From NCBI GenBank assembly GCA_963920765.1, contig OY987242.1:7962789-8026788 (forward strand): a stretch of DNA of 64,000 nucleotides. The letters run 5' to 3'. A program made the position numbers and the translations under genes. The notes beneath the pieces were generated by a model. It searched no databases. It had not been told where the DNA came from and saw only the letters and a program-made list of their open reading frames with translations. Position 1 is the first letter of the stretch; each line of letters starts with the position of its first letter. This document shows positions 34,952 to 47,210 of this stretch, piece after piece. The DNA is from Ulota crispa (Eukaryota; Streptophyta; Bryopsida; Orthotrichales; Orthotrichaceae).

Positions 34952-37900
34952 CTACCGAGCAGTGGGACGGCTTCGGAACCAACCTCTCTTGTTCAATGAC
35001 GTTGGGCTCTTGGTCTCCGGCGCAGACTTGGTACGAAGTTTGGGCTCCGGTGCTGATTTGCGGCTTGCTTTTGTTGGTGTTTTTGTTGGTGTTTTTGTTA
35101 GTGTTTTTGTTGGTGTTGATGTTGTTGATGTTGTTGTTGTTGGCTTCGGTGGCTCCTCAGCAACAATTATCGAAGTTGGCCTGCTAATTGGCTTAGATAA
35201 CTCACCCCTAGTATCTCTAGAAGCCGAATGATCTACAGCAACAAAGACATGAGTTATCACAAGCAGTCAGTGGTCCATAATGTGATCACCATGATTAGCT
35301 AAAAACACTGCTGAAAGTGTTCACAATTCAAACAAAACAGGCATATTCATCTCTATTGTAACCAAGATAATCTCTGGGTAACCGATTTGCTAAATTGACT
35401 CACATTTGTGAGCACTAATTATGAACTTTCGCATATCGATCAGATGGTCCTATCAGTGTACTATCAGTGTGCTATCAGACTGATTCAGAGAACTACTATA
35501 ACTATTCTGGAGGTTTTCAGGACCGTGGGAGTGGATAATGTTGAGTCACCAAGAAACTAATTGAATTTTCTTTGTTATGACCACTCAAAGAACGGTATTC
35601 TAACCAAAATAAACTACTCGGCTGAATTCAATGGAAAAATAGCTAGCATCTGTCTCACCTGTCAGAGCAAGAGAATCGCCATAAATCTCTTTGATAAATG
35701 TGGTTACGTAATTCTCATCTCGGATGTTCACCACTGCAAACAGTCACATGGTTTGTGTTTAGTTAGAATAGGTAGCTAGCGCCATACAAGGCTCACAAAT
35801 TCTTCGTACAAAGGCAACACTTCAAAGACCATTTTCTTAAACTCATATTGTCTAAGAAACTCTCAAAGGTGAAAAATAAAAGCAAACTTTGACAGTACTG
35901 TCGACCAAGTACTCCAAATCGCCAACAGTGACCACTTTCATATCTATAGCAGTTGAAATGAATCAGTTTAGAAACCTTTAAGGTAAGAAACTAGACGAGG
36001 AGAAATAAGTCATATCCAAATTCTTTTCATAAAGAGACACACAACTCTCGAAGTAAAACATTGGTTACAAACCTGAGTGATTAGGGCTGATGTAACCTCC
36101 TCTAATCTGAAACTTATCTCACCATCATTGACTAAAAGCATGTCACACATTCAAATTATGTTTCTAGTCAATTTGTCAATTCTGCAGGCAATGTTGAGAG
36201 TTAAGAGTTTGCAATACGTACGGTGGTTGTAAAACCCATTTCTTCCTAATGATCCAGCTCCCACCAGCAGAACAGCTGCCTGCTGCTTGTCTCTGGATGA
36301 CCCAGAAGACAGATTCTTTGAGTCTACGAGAATACCAGCAAGCTGTTCCCATCCAACCAAAAGTTGGAATCTCAAGTTAGATAAAATAGCAGATTTCCGC
36401 AAATTGATAAAGTTCCAGTCACCCGTTTGATATACATCTACACCAGTCCTATACTATTTAGAGCAGTGAGCACTTGAATGTCACAATTTTGGCAGTCTGT
36501 AACATGTTACGTTAACAGCGAAAAAAAAGGGCACGTATAATACACTTAGTAAATTGCCAAAAATCCCAAGATATCAGCACCAGCGATCTTTAAACTGGCT
36601 AAACTTCGTAGGATTGCTACCAAAAAAAAGTATGCAGCTGAAAAACTTGTGAGATCTACAATGTGAATTTTGAAATTTTTACCCTTTTGGAGCAGTATTT
36701 TTATCCACTTGAGCTAAAAGTGAAAATCACATTTGGGATCACTGATCAGCACTTCTCCAACAGCCGATCCAGAACCGCGTCTATACTATTTCTGTCCTTG
36801 TCTTTAGAGCTTAAAAGCGACAAGGAGAATCAATGGCTAGCTAGTCACAAGTGAGCCGGTTCATGTTCCCAATGACATTCCAAAATCAGAAACTTCAGGC
36901 AATTTGTTGAGCAAGACATTCAACAATGTCTATAAGCACATACCTAAAGCATATCAATGAAAAACCAATGAACAGGTACGAAAATACGAATATCAGCTGG
37001 TTTGGTGTGCATTTCTCCCCGGGAAACTGAATGTCACGATTTTGACGCAATTACTAAAAGAAGATAAAACTGTTCTTGAGAAAATAAAAAAAACCCATTT
37101 GCCCAGGTGTGCTCCAGAGACGGCATAAAGTACTTAGAACGCAAGGATAGAACTAAGATTCGGAAGGGCAAATGACATACCAAGAGAGTCTTCATGTAGC
37201 GAGCTTGGAGGAGCTTCGGAGCTTCTTGTCGGAACTTCTCCGAAACGATGGTACAGCTCGATGCCACCTGCATGCAATCATGGTTGTTACTTTGGGCAAG
37301 ATTTGGCTATTGGACAACATTGGCAGACGCACAAAACAAACAACACAAATCGATATGTCTATCCACTCTTATTTTTTAAGATATTTGTAGGATTTTTGAC
37401 CTAAAAAAGGAAAAATCAGATTGTTAGTTTTCAATTTTACTATGTGACATGGCTTTCAATCCACTTTTTGACTTCATATCAGCAACAATGCTTAGTAAAA
37501 AAAATTATCATTTCTTGAGGTCAATTATGAAATGACAACATTGGACGGACCATGAGCTCAATAGGACACTTTGGGCGTACAGGCAAGCGGACAGACGGGC
37601 AGTACAATGTGACAACCATGCCTGCACTCCCGCAAGTTTCTAAGTAAATCTCTCACCGCAGGGGAACACCACCTCCAGTTCTTTCACTCAGCTTGTATCA
37701 GTACGTAACGGCCTGCCTTCAAAAAGGAAGGATCAACTTGCTACAGAAAGATGCCTTTGGGAGCAAAGAGAAGAAGAGTACCTCGTCTTTCATCTGCAAA
37801 ATATCTTGACCGGTAACGGCCCGTTTGACGCGCCCGGCGCCAATCGTCTCCGGATTCAATGACACCTGCACAGACGTTATCAACCATTACCCCACGTGTA

Positions 37901-40900
37901 GTTCGAATACTGCACTCGCACACAGTCTGCAGTTTCGAAAATTGACTGTTTCGAGAATCCTCAGATGATGAGAGATTCAGTGTATTTCAGTTTGTTGATT
38001 GCCATTTACTAAAAGTATAATTGTATCAGTGCCAAAATTGCACCAACATCGTTGTAACTACAGTTAAGCTACTACGTTATACTTGTATAATTTTGATACA
38101 AATATGGTCCTAAAAATTCACATATTTAGTTACTAAATGTTTGTTAGGTGTTTGTGCTTGTAGAAATGACGTAGTTACAAGGCTAATTTGATGTAACTTT
38201 GGAAAGTATTACAATACGTGCTTGTTATGTACCCATCAAGTAACTGAAAAACCATAAAAAAAACTACCAAAATCAAAAACCTTTGTGATGCATAAAGAGA
38301 ATCATCAAGCTCTTGAATCAGAAACATATCAGCTCCTCAAAGCGCTCACCGTAATTGTCAGATTTTAGGCTATGTATTCCTTCCTCCCAACTAAGAAAAC
38401 TCCAAGACATATTTGTGTTCACTGGTTGCTTTTAACATTGTGTGTTGTCATTGTGAAAATGGAGGCCTTTAAACCAGTTTTTAGAAGGAGCTCGAAGCAC
38501 CTTGCGCCCCCCATCTACTGACTCAAAGTGTCCAATAGATTTCTATTCTCTGAAACCTTAGTTTAGATAGACGACCTCATACGAGTTCAAAATTTTAGGA
38601 AAACAAAGAGGAGGCTGTTCATAAAAAAGCCCGACAATAGTGCGCTACTAAAATGACATTTGTGAGCAAGAATACTGTTGAATACCATACTCGTTCACAA
38701 GCATATTCATTTTATCCAATTCGTGAGTTTCTTTTTGCACGTGATAGAATTGTAGTTTGATGGTGCACTCGTAGAACTTGAGAGTATTACGAATCCATAG
38801 ATGAGCTTGATAGGTGCAAATTACAGCACAGATTCGAGCGAGCTGTGGAAGAAAATTAATGATTACCTCGTCGATAAAGAGGAGGGCGCTGGGTTCAATG
38901 CCGCAAACATGAAACAGCCACGCTGCGTCACGATGCTGCCACATGTCCTTCTGGCACATGTTCATCACCGGAACGGGGTGCCACTTCGCGGACGCGGACG
39001 CCACGGTGTTCTGCAACAGCCACGCCGTGCACAGCGTGGAAATCATGGAGCTCAAGCCTTGCCCAGACTCGGACAAGATCATGTGGAAGCACCAGCTGGA
39101 ATCGGTACTGTTGAACGTCTCCAGATACCGCTTCTTCTGCAGCGCAAGGAACTTGTTCAGTTGCTCGATCTCGCGGCAATTGAAGAAGAACCTCATCAGC
39201 GTGTTGTCTGTCGGAGGCAACCGATCACGTCCCGCCACGATTTGCTCGAACGATATGCCACCTAGCTGCAGAGGCAGCGGCCGCGGTGACGACGCGGCGG
39301 CTGCTGCAATTGGCAAGCCACTACTGTCGGATTTCGGCTTCTCCGAGCGCTCTCTGTCATCAGACACGGTGCTCCGAGGTCTCGTGACGCCATTCCAGGA
39401 TCCAGTTGCACGGGTTGCGGCGTCCGAGCGCGCTTGCACTGATTGCGCCTCCATTGACTCCGGTCTGTTCACTAGCGACGTGAAACTGATATCCTCGAGC
39501 AAAAACTGCTTTCCGGCACTGGAACCGTGGCTTCGAGCATGAGTTAACGCTTGCGAGGTGGCATTCTGAAATCCTGTTGTCGACCCCGCTCCAGGACTTA
39601 GCGGATATCCTGTGGCAGGCCCCGCTCTAGGACTTAGTGGATATCGTGTGGGAGATTCCGCTCTAGGACTTAGTGGATATCGTGTGGGAGACCCTGCTCT
39701 AGGACTTGGAGGAAATCTGTGCGTTTCGACCCATCCAGGCGATGGTGCAAAAACACCTGGACTTGATGATGAGGGGCTATGCATACCCGACCACCCGGGC
39801 GAGAGCGCAAGCAGTCCAGGAGTGATGGGAGTTCTCGCCACGTCTTCTGCCCGTGGCGACTGGACGGGGCTCTTCGCATATCGAGCACTGAAGTACATAG
39901 GGCTTGAAGGCGAGCCGTCGTGGGTGTTCACCCGCATTGGCAGCGGCGGCGCTGGTAAATTGAACCCCTTGAAACTGGTCCGCTGCGAGACTCTGGTGGG
40001 ACTGAGCGGTGGCGTCATGTTCGATGATTCCGACCTTAGTACTACGCCTTTTCGGGAGTTTTCGAAGAGCTGGCTGTCCGGTTCGTCCTTGCTGCCTGGC
40101 GTGGCGAGAATCAGCGCTGCGGTTTGCAGAAAGGTGCCCGACGTTGAGGACGCGGCGGCAGCTTGGCTCGATTCGCCGTGGCGATGCGAGATTCCTCGAG
40201 ACTTGGTGTCAGTACTGTCAGTGACATCATGGTCAGGCGCGACGCGGGGTTTTCTCGACGAGGGCGATTTGTCTAGAGGTGCTAATGATTCCGTGATGGT
40301 GATCGAGGAGGGACGTCTTCGGTGCTGAAAATCCGTCGTGGTGACGTCGCCCGTAAGTCGCCGTGGAGGCGTGAGCAGCCCCTGCGTGTCGCGTTTGGGT
40401 AGCTTCTGATTCGGGGAGAACAAGGACTCCGTTGCATAAGTACCGAGCTTTCCCGCGTCCCACGTGGAGTTCCGGCGGAGCATTTCCATGGGCTTCGAGA
40501 CGTCGGCGCTCTCGGAATTGAACCTCGCCGATGCCGTCAACATCTTCTTGTCGACGGATTCAGTGGAACTCGCGTCCACGGGGTGTCCTTGGATGGTAGC
40601 ATCCCGCGCCGGGAACGCTTCGCTTTCGTCTCCGATCATAACCTGCCCCTGCAACTTCTGATGCACTCGCAGTAACCACGGCTTCGACTTCATAGTCTCC
40701 GACTTCACGTGTTTCTTACTCTTTTGGTTCTGAGCTTTCGAACTACTGACATCCGAGTACGTGGTGCTCACGCTCGACACTGACGATCGCGGGCTGTCAG
40801 CGGAATCCAAATTCTCAACCTCACTCTCCGTAGCCTCTTTCTCTTTTGTAACTGCAAACTTAGTAGCTTCAACTTCGGCTACCATTTGAGCTTTAGCTTT

Positions 40901-42004
40901 GGAATCGGTTGGCTTCGGAGTGATGCTTTTCGGGCCACCATTTTTTGACCTAGAGCTCACCTTGGAGCTGCTCTTCTTCCCCAGCTTGGATGCACTCCAA
41001 TGCAGCATGCGCCGTAGCAGCCCCGCCGGCTTAACACCGACCTCCACCGCCTCCACGTCGTCCGGCTTGTGCGGCTCCGAATGCGGGATCAATCGTGTGG
41101 GCGTTCCTTGCAGCGATTGCACTGTTCTTGTGTCACCCTCATCGTGCGCACCGCTAGACTCTCTCCTACAAGAGATGCTTCGAATTTTTTTCTCCCGCGA
41201 GTTGCTACCATTCACCAAATGGGTGGATGTTGCATGCAGCTTCAGCAGCGCAGGACCGGCAGGAGCGCCCTTGGAGCGCCCACTGCCTTCGGACGACGAC
41301 TTGATGAGCAGCGCGGGAGGATCCAGCGATGGTTTCTCAGACGGCATTGGCAACGGGCTCCCAATCCGCGTCCGCAAGTGCGCAGACGCGGGCGCAGGCT
41401 TTCCCTCGTAACTCAGTTCCAACTTGGGCAATGGCTCCAGCGTCGACTCCGGCGATTCCAACGTGGCCAACGAGTCGTAGAAAGTCTCGGGTTGCGACAG
41501 CTGCGAGGCGACGCTAGACGGCGATCTACGCGCATCACGTTTGGATGCCCCAGTCTCATTCCCAGCCCTGAAAGGTTTTCGCATCAGCGGTGACGTCGGC
41601 TCCCAACCCGCTTCATTGCGGGGAACATCAAATGAAGCACGGAAACTGCGAACGCTGCGAGTACTGTTCGGGCTGTCACTGACGAGAGAACTTGACCTAG
41701 GTGTACTCGTCTTTATCTTCAGCTCCGACATAAACTGATCTGGTTGCAGAAATGCTGACGAATCCCATCGGGGCTTCTCGACCATGCGCTTCTCGATGGG
41801 CGAGCTGGTCGACAGGGATGGCGAACCGTCGACGAGACTCACGACTTGCACTTTGAGATTCTCGGCTTTGCGTCTGACAGCTCTCTCGGGCTTCATTGTG
41901 GATACTGATGACGACGACGACGACGACGACCTTCCCGCGCCTTTGCGGGTCGTCGCTCCTTGTCGCTGCGCACTGGATTGCGACCCGCCCTGCATGGCGC
42001 CCAT
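34952..42004 (-). CDS. PRUNE-like DHH-superfamily protein, catalytic motifs lost, long disordered N-terminus
   Basis: Six exons on the minus strand (42004-38867, 37865-37782, 37267-37181, 36342-36222, 35733-35659, 35232-34952) join in phase to 1261 residues. The first ATG after an in-frame TGA is used. Residues 1 to ~910 are Ser/Pro/Arg-rich and probably disordered, with an eight-Ser run (~27-34) and 12-residue LSPRAGSPTRYP repeats (~763-809). From ~915 the sequence follows the PRUNE fold: IEQLNKFLALQKKRYLETF, HMILSESGQGLSSMISTL, VPVMNMCQKD, ALLFIDEV, TGQDILQMKDEVASSCTIV, LAGILVDSKNLSSG. PRUNE enzymes hydrolyse short polyphosphates, but here the D-x-D segment reads GQGLSS and the DHH position reads VTGQ, so I infer a pseudoenzyme. 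A Thr/Pro/Lys tail (~1169-1261) ends near RGWFRSR. Related plant proteins of unknown role appear to share this layout. Exon phases are seen; the function is unknown. Confidence 0.85.
39585..39715 (-). repeat. 36-bp coding repeat (12-residue LSPRAGSPTRYP units)
   Basis: About four head-to-tail 36-bp units within exon 1 of the PRUNE-like gene; on the plus strand each contains CTAGGACTTAGTGGATATC. They encode variants of LSPRAGSPTRYP, with Ser-Pro-Arg sites that proline-directed kinases could phosphorylate. The low divergence of two units suggests recent expansion. Confidence 0.9.
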
Positions 42005-42769
42005 CGTCACGCATCACTCCATGGCTGGGTCGAGCTCGCTCTTCGGCATCCCAATAGTGCTAATTCAGCTGTCAATGCTTGTAACTCCCGTGCAACTCGT
42101 CCATCGCAAACGAAACCTCCCCATATCCCCTTAACTTCGTCAAAGACCGAAAATTTTATGCTTCACGTGCTCCAAAACTCTACCCCGGTGACCATTTCCT
42201 TACATGCCTCCGAGTCTTTAGGTGAAGATGAATCTCTCACGCTGCCTTGAACTCTCCGTCGAGTCATGTTGGATCCCACACACACTGCAATAGCAGAAAT
42301 CAACCTGCCAAAGAACGCTATTTCAAAAGTGTCGCTCTACAACCAAACAGCTACCCCGTCATCTCTCATGCCATTCCCGCAGAAACCCTCCATGTCTTCT
42401 ACGCTTGCACATGCAAGTCAGAGGACTCACATTCTGTCCCAACCCACAACATTCTATCAATGCAATTTATGTACAGCAAGCCCAGTCGTTTCTCCCCCAA
42501 CCACCAAAAAAGCAGACTGTAGACGAGAAACTTGCACAGAAGTAAAGCTAGACGGTGGCATTCGCCATTCCTTGTAGCGCAGCTGATTCCCTCCCGACTG
42601 CTGAGTTTGGAAAACTTGATCGGATTAGGTTGGGCCATATCACCAAGAATGCTAGCAGGTAAGAACGGAGAAAATCAAAGGTTTGAAAGAAGAGAGGAGC
42701 GGGAGAGTGCTGGGTGGTGGTGATGGTGACACACATGACCCGCCTGGAAAGGCCGAGAGAGAACCGGAA
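42005..42769 (-). promoter_or_regulatory. Leader and promoter region of the PRUNE-like gene
   Basis: Read on the minus strand this is GC-richer than the surroundings, with pyrimidine-rich stretches (CACTCTCCCGCTCCTCTC near 42690-42710) typical of plant leaders. Short frames occur on both strands without recognisable motifs. No TATA box was assigned. Confidence 0.4.
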
Positions 42770-42886
42770 CTATGCACCGGGCTTGTCCAAATCAGCAGCG
42801 CCAGGAGCAACTCCAAAAGTAAGCAAACTTCCAGCAGCGGCCTTTCCTAATTGACCAAGGCTTGACGTTTTTAGCATTTGCGCCAT
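42770..42886 (-). CDS. Small ORF (38 residues) or orphan terminal exon, unknown
   Basis: An ATG at 42886 opens MAQMLKTSSLGQLGKAAAG..., ending DLDKPGA and a TAG stop. The frame stays open upstream to about 43030, and a possible acceptor (TTGTTTCAG) lies at ~42970, so this could also be the last exon of a minus-strand gene whose other exons were lost when transposons inserted at 43.4-43.9 kb. Codon composition looks coding, unlike the flanking AT-rich DNA. I recognise no family. It lies 766 bp upstream of the PRUNE-like start codon and could instead be an upstream ORF of that gene. Confidence 0.3.
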   Translation of the reverse strand: MAQMLKTSSLGQLGKAAAGSLLTFGVAPGAADLDKPGA

Positions 42887-43383
42887 AGCCAGTCGAAGGT
42901 CAGAACGCACGAATGCATCACCATGCTCATGTATATTTGCAGTACTCCCTCTCGAAGTGGAAGAATCGCTGAAACAAGTATCGCAAACAGTATCGATGCA
43001 ACTGTTTAATAGTAGAAAAGTCCTGTGAGACAATCCTTGATGAATAGCTCGAAATGCTGCAATGAGGTCAACTCATCTAGTAATCGTGCTCCCGAACGTG
43101 ATTCTCTCAATCTCCATTAGCGAAAAACGCTGTGCTTATACCCAAAGATTCGCATTTTTTGTAGCAACTACAATAATTAGGTGGAAGAGTTGCTAAATTT
43201 AGTCGTGATTTTGTGAATGCTTTGAGAGTAATTCAAGCCTGCGCTGGCATGAATCAATTCCCCGGGCACCGTCACCATAATGGCTCAACGACTGATGTGA
43301 AATCCGAGGACCGGGACATCATTTGCGGAGTCCTATTTCGGGGCGTACTCGTCGACGTCATGTTTGTGAGTTCAAAGCAGCGT
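42887..43383. other. Mixed-composition spacer
   Basis: Contains the open extension of the small ORF above, and a GC-richer patch at 43240-43370 with no supported gene. Confidence 0.4.
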
Positions 43384-43906
43384 CTGGGAGAAATTTTAGC
43401 TTCACCTGCTAAAATCAGGTCTTTGGTTTTTGGGAAAATTTCATGGATACCCCTCAAGTTTGCTATATTTGCACAGATACCCCGGCTTTTCAAAAATTGC
43501 ACAAATGCTCTTGGACCATAATTTTTAAGTATTTATTTGTTGTATTTGTACTTCATGATCAATGTTGGAAATGTAACGAAACAAAAAAACAACATGCGCA
43601 TACAAGAAGGGAACATGGCATGCTTAACAAAACGAACACCTGAAAATTTTGGTTCAAGGATATTTGTGCAAATTTCTGAAAAAACAAAGCCGATACCTAT
43701 GCAAATATTACAAACTTCAAGGATATCCATGAAATTTTCCCTGGGTTTTTCATGGGCATCCATCGGATATTTCCTATACAATTACTATATTAATACTATA
43801 ACATACTATAGTTAGTAATTTAGTATTGTTTGAAAATCCGGCAAAGTTTTTATCCGGTTGTTTCAAGCTTCATCAAGTATTTTTGCAACTTCACCTGCTA
43901 ACAACA
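43384..43906. mobile_element. GGGAGAAATTTTAGCTTC-ended element split by a nested element
   Basis: The left end CTGGGAGAAATTTTAGCTTC followed by ACCTGCTAAAATC matches 58673-58690; a right end with CATTCTCCCC lies at about 43918. A separate element (43432-43741) is inserted inside it. Related ends occur near 47590 and 48255. Confidence 0.5.
43432..43741. mobile_element. GGATACCCC-ended element, copy 2 (short form)
   Basis: Ends GGGAAAATTTCATGGATACC and its inverse GGATATCCATGAAATTTTCC, with the same ~60-bp inverted repeats as 26587-27382 but only ~310 bp in total. Internal blocks (GGACCATAATTTTTAAG, TTTGTTGTATTTGTACTTC) appear in copy 1 in reverse orientation. Confidence 0.85.
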
Positions 43907-43918
43907 CACTAAATGATC

Positions 43919-44756
43919 ATTCTCCCCACTCAATCGCTAATTCAAAGGGGACCTTGAAAAGGTAATTATTACTGTTTTTGTGGCCATTTAGGGGTGCTGT
44001 AGTTTTTTAGCTCTTCCCTAATAGGAGCTTTTATGAGTTGTTGGGCAATCTTTTCTCCTTTCTCTTAAATATACGGGCTGTTGACATTGTGTTTCACATC
44101 CCAACTCTGCAAGTCTTGTTACACTTACAACTATGTACCTTTCGGCTTTAATAAAATTGTGATAAAGTTGAACAAAGTTGCATTGCTGAATGCATTGTAA
44201 AGGAGCCAAAAGAGATATGAAAAATATGTTTGATTAGTTTTGTATTCAATAAAGATTCCAATGAGATTTGTTGATTTGTTGGGACTTGGTTTCTGAGTTA
44301 GATTTCCATTTTAGCTAAAATTGCAACTCTGAGAGCAAAATCCTACTTTCTTGGCATTAAATATTTCTAAAATACGTGTCATGTACACATCTCCAAGTAA
44401 ATTGGGGTTAGGACTTGGAGCTAATTTTAGTACAACTAGTTATTATTTTCAACTTCTTTGCCAATTAATTTTTGAAAATTTAGTGGGAATTGAGACAAGA
44501 AACATAGTGTGTATCTCCATTTCATGCAAAACTGTTTATTTTTGTTGTTCTTGCAACCCCCTCCTTAGCTCCCCTCCCTCAAATTTTGTCCCTTTAAAGT
44601 ATAATGTAAAGTAATCATTGTGGATGGTTTCAGTCTAGTTTATACATGGCTTAAAATGTTTGTAAAATCCAATGCTTTTGAATCTAGCTAGAGCTTTTCC
44701 AATGGATTCAATAGTTGTCCATTGCAAGAGTTTTACAATGAAGTAACTATTAGGAT
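43919..44756. other. AT-rich spacer
   Basis: No gene supported. The stretch 44030-44290 (CTCTTAAATATACGGGCTG ... TTCAATAAAGATTCC) has the look of an LTR or a 3' UTR, but no paired copy or terminal TG/CA pair was found. Confidence 0.4.
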
Positions 44757-45086
44757 TAAGATAGGAGGCCCTAAAAGCGCTTAGGCTCTAAAACTGTCCA
44801 CGTTCTCAAATGTACTCTATTTTTACAAGTTTTTTTCCATAATCTTCAACAATATACAAGAAGTGTACATTTGAGGATATGTGCAGTTTTAGAGCCCTAT
44901 GTCACTTCAACTTAAAAATTTCATAACTAATTCCACAAAACTTCAAAAAATATGAAACAACTTGGGTTAGATGCTAATTCCTCTTGTCTTTCAAGGAAAA
45001 TTTACTGAAAAATGTTTCAAAAAGTTTCATGTACCCAAAATTCAGTTTCAGCCCTCAAATGCTTCATTCATGAGCCTCCTATCTTA
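44757..45086. mobile_element. 330-bp element with TAAGATAGGAGG inverted ends
   Basis: Starts TAAGATAGGAGGCCC and ends GAGCCTCCTATCTTA. It is collinear with 58961-59314, sharing GTGCAGTTTTAGAGCCCTAT-like, GAAACAACTTGGGTTAGATG and CTTGTCTTTCAAGGAAAATT. Non-coding. Confidence 0.85.
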
Positions 45087-46340
45087 TGCTTGGTACAAAA
45101 TTGTTTACTTGAAAGTTTTTAAAGCTTGAATACTATTATTACTATTTTCATGAAACTTGAAGTTTCCCATGAATGTGAAAATGTTCATACATCTATCTTC
45201 TTCATCGTGCTTGTGAGTATGTCCACTCATCTATATTATAATAGAAATGAGAATGTCTCCCACAATATTATAATAGAAATGAGAATGTCTCCCACATCAC
45301 CCCATTGGTACAATAGGTAAGAAAGACTTGCATACTCTAATTAACTGTTTCCAAAAACCTAGCCAGTTTTTGCATCCGGTTGATTCAAATTTCAATCGAT
45401 TTTTTTGCAGTTCATTCAGCTGACTTTTTATTTTGATTCGGATCTCCCCGCTCATTGTGAGTGAGTGTTAGCAAAACACCGGTCCAGTTAGTGAAAAAGG
45501 GGTAATTCACCAGAAGAACTCAACGTTTTTTTCGTTGCCAAATTTTTGCCTAAATCTTACCTTGAAATCTTTGTGAGTACCATTACACTAAGAAATTAGG
45601 TTCAAAAAGTTGATGAAATTACTAAATGTCTCCTTGAGCAAACATATAGTTTGCTCAATAGTTTGTCAGCTTTTGGATGAAAGTAGCTTATACTAGAAAA
45701 CTTGTTGGATGAACTTGCACACATCATTCATTCCTTCCAATGTTAGCCAATTGCTCCTTACTTGCACGCTTTCTAGGGTGCAAGTTGCTCTACCTTGGCA
45801 AAAACATAAAAAACAGTGAAAGAGCTTTGAAAACTCCACCACGGGCGTCTGAAGGCCCATTCCCATTGAATAGTTGGATGTGTTTGGGTGAGAATCTTTT
45901 TGTCTTCTTCCCTAACTCGGGTCCACCAACATGGTTTTGAAATGAGTCTCTCAAATGTATTTAGAATGCGTCAATAAATCATGTTCTCTCGTATGACGCA
46001 TTCCCCCATTTCAAACAACTAATGAGAAGGTTTCATGTATGACCTCAAAAGGTGGTAGTAATGATGTGGGACCTTCTTGGTGGTGGGATTTTGAAAATTT
46101 ATTGTGCTTTTAGTCTTTGCTTGTATATTTTTATTCATGCACATTCATTTTACCCATCTTGCCAATGAGTATGAGATTCCATGTGACTCATCTTAGAATT
46201 GTGATCACAATTAACAAACTGCTAGTGGACGTCCCAGTGAAAATGGAGCATGAGAATTGCCCTACCCCTATTCTCCAATGGTCAGGAACCAGGATTAATA
46301 GGGGGTTCCAAACATAAAATCTGGTCTACAGGTTTCTCAC
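45087..46340. other. Spacer with a 32-bp direct repeat
   Basis: Two adjacent copies of a 32-bp unit containing AATAGAAATGAGAATGTCTC occur at about 45233-45296. The rest is AT-rich without a supported gene. A small inverted word pair GTGCAAG...CTTGCAC lies near 45760-45785. Confidence 0.5.
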
Positions 46341-46720
46341 CTCACATGAATTCAAGTCACTAGTGATTTTTTTTTGTTCACTCACTTGCCCAAAGTCTCA
46401 TACACCCACAAGTTTGCATGAGTTTGCGTTTAGGGTTCAGCTTTTGCAACAACAACCCTGCAAGAGCAAGACGAGCACAAGCATAAGGAGTGCAAGTACG
46501 AGGAGCAAGGCGAGAGCGAGAGCAGGATATGTGGGTGACAACCTCCGTCCGCGTTCACGCTTGTCTCCAAACTGCTGCTCACCGGAACCACAAAGGTGGA
46601 TTTCTGGAGTTCACTCCTAAGGTGAATCACATTAGGAGTGAACTTCAAAGGTGAATCACCTCCCTGTTCACTAGTGAATCCACCGAGGTGAACGACAACG
46701 TGAGTCACCTAAAAAAGTTG
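46341..46720. repeat. GGTGAATCAC-rich inverted/direct repeat patch
   Basis: Contains GGTGAATCAC at least twice, plus GGAGTTCACTCCTAAGG answered by TTAGGAGTGAAC, so the segment can fold locally (46605-46690). It is GC-richer than its flanks. Open frames on both strands here lack any recognisable domain. Origin unknown. Confidence 0.4.
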
Positions 46721-47210
46721 ATAGTTGAAACCCCTAAATGAGTCCACCATAAGTATTTCAAAGCAGCAAAAATGTTACAAATTCGAAGCCAATTTGGTGT
46801 GAGACTGTGAGTAATTAAGGTAGAAATACCATAAACGGTTAAAATAAGCCACTTTAGCCTGTAAGATATGGGGATTTCTTGAGAAATTAAGCTCAATATG
46901 TGGAGGAATAAGAATAAGGAAGATTGCAAAAAAGAAAAAGAAAAATTACTCAAGAATGAATATTTTATGCAATATAAATGTGGATGTAGGGTTTGGACCG
47001 ATTTTGGTTTCATAAATGCACCTTAAACGGTTACTTCTAGTACCTTGTTCCGAAATAAGTTTGAACCAATCAATCGCAAGGAAATAGCATCTTCTTAGAA
47101 TCATTCAGAACTCTTTCAAATGAGCTATTGTTGGTTTCGGAGTCTAGTTCTCCGAGTAGTGGTCACTAACCGTTTTCGGTATTTAAACTTAATTGTTGCG
47201 GGAGGGTCCT

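Noticed and set aside
34750..35187. 145-codon plus-strand frame with a Leu/Val-rich hydrophobic end
   Set aside because: It is antisense to the last exon of the PRUNE-like gene; the hydrophobic run is the reverse complement of the Thr/Lys/Pro codon repeat.
37870..38866. An extra exon with a DHH motif between PRUNE-like exons 1 and 2
   Set aside because: I read this intron on the minus strand in three frames and found no DHH-like or VDHH sequence with splice sites; direct joining of exon 1 to 37865 stays in phase and fits the expected order FIDEV then GQDIL.
39612..40328. A 238-codon plus-strand frame opposite the PRUNE-like exon 1
   Set aside because: It lies fully antisense to a well-supported coding exon; its Leu-Ser-Gly-Tyr-Arg repeats are the reverse reading of the LSPRAGSPTRYP repeat. 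GC-rich coding DNA often leaves the opposite strand open.
44030..44290. Solo LTR
   Set aside because: The composition looks LTR-like, but no paired copy, TG...CA ends, target duplication or primer-binding site was seen.
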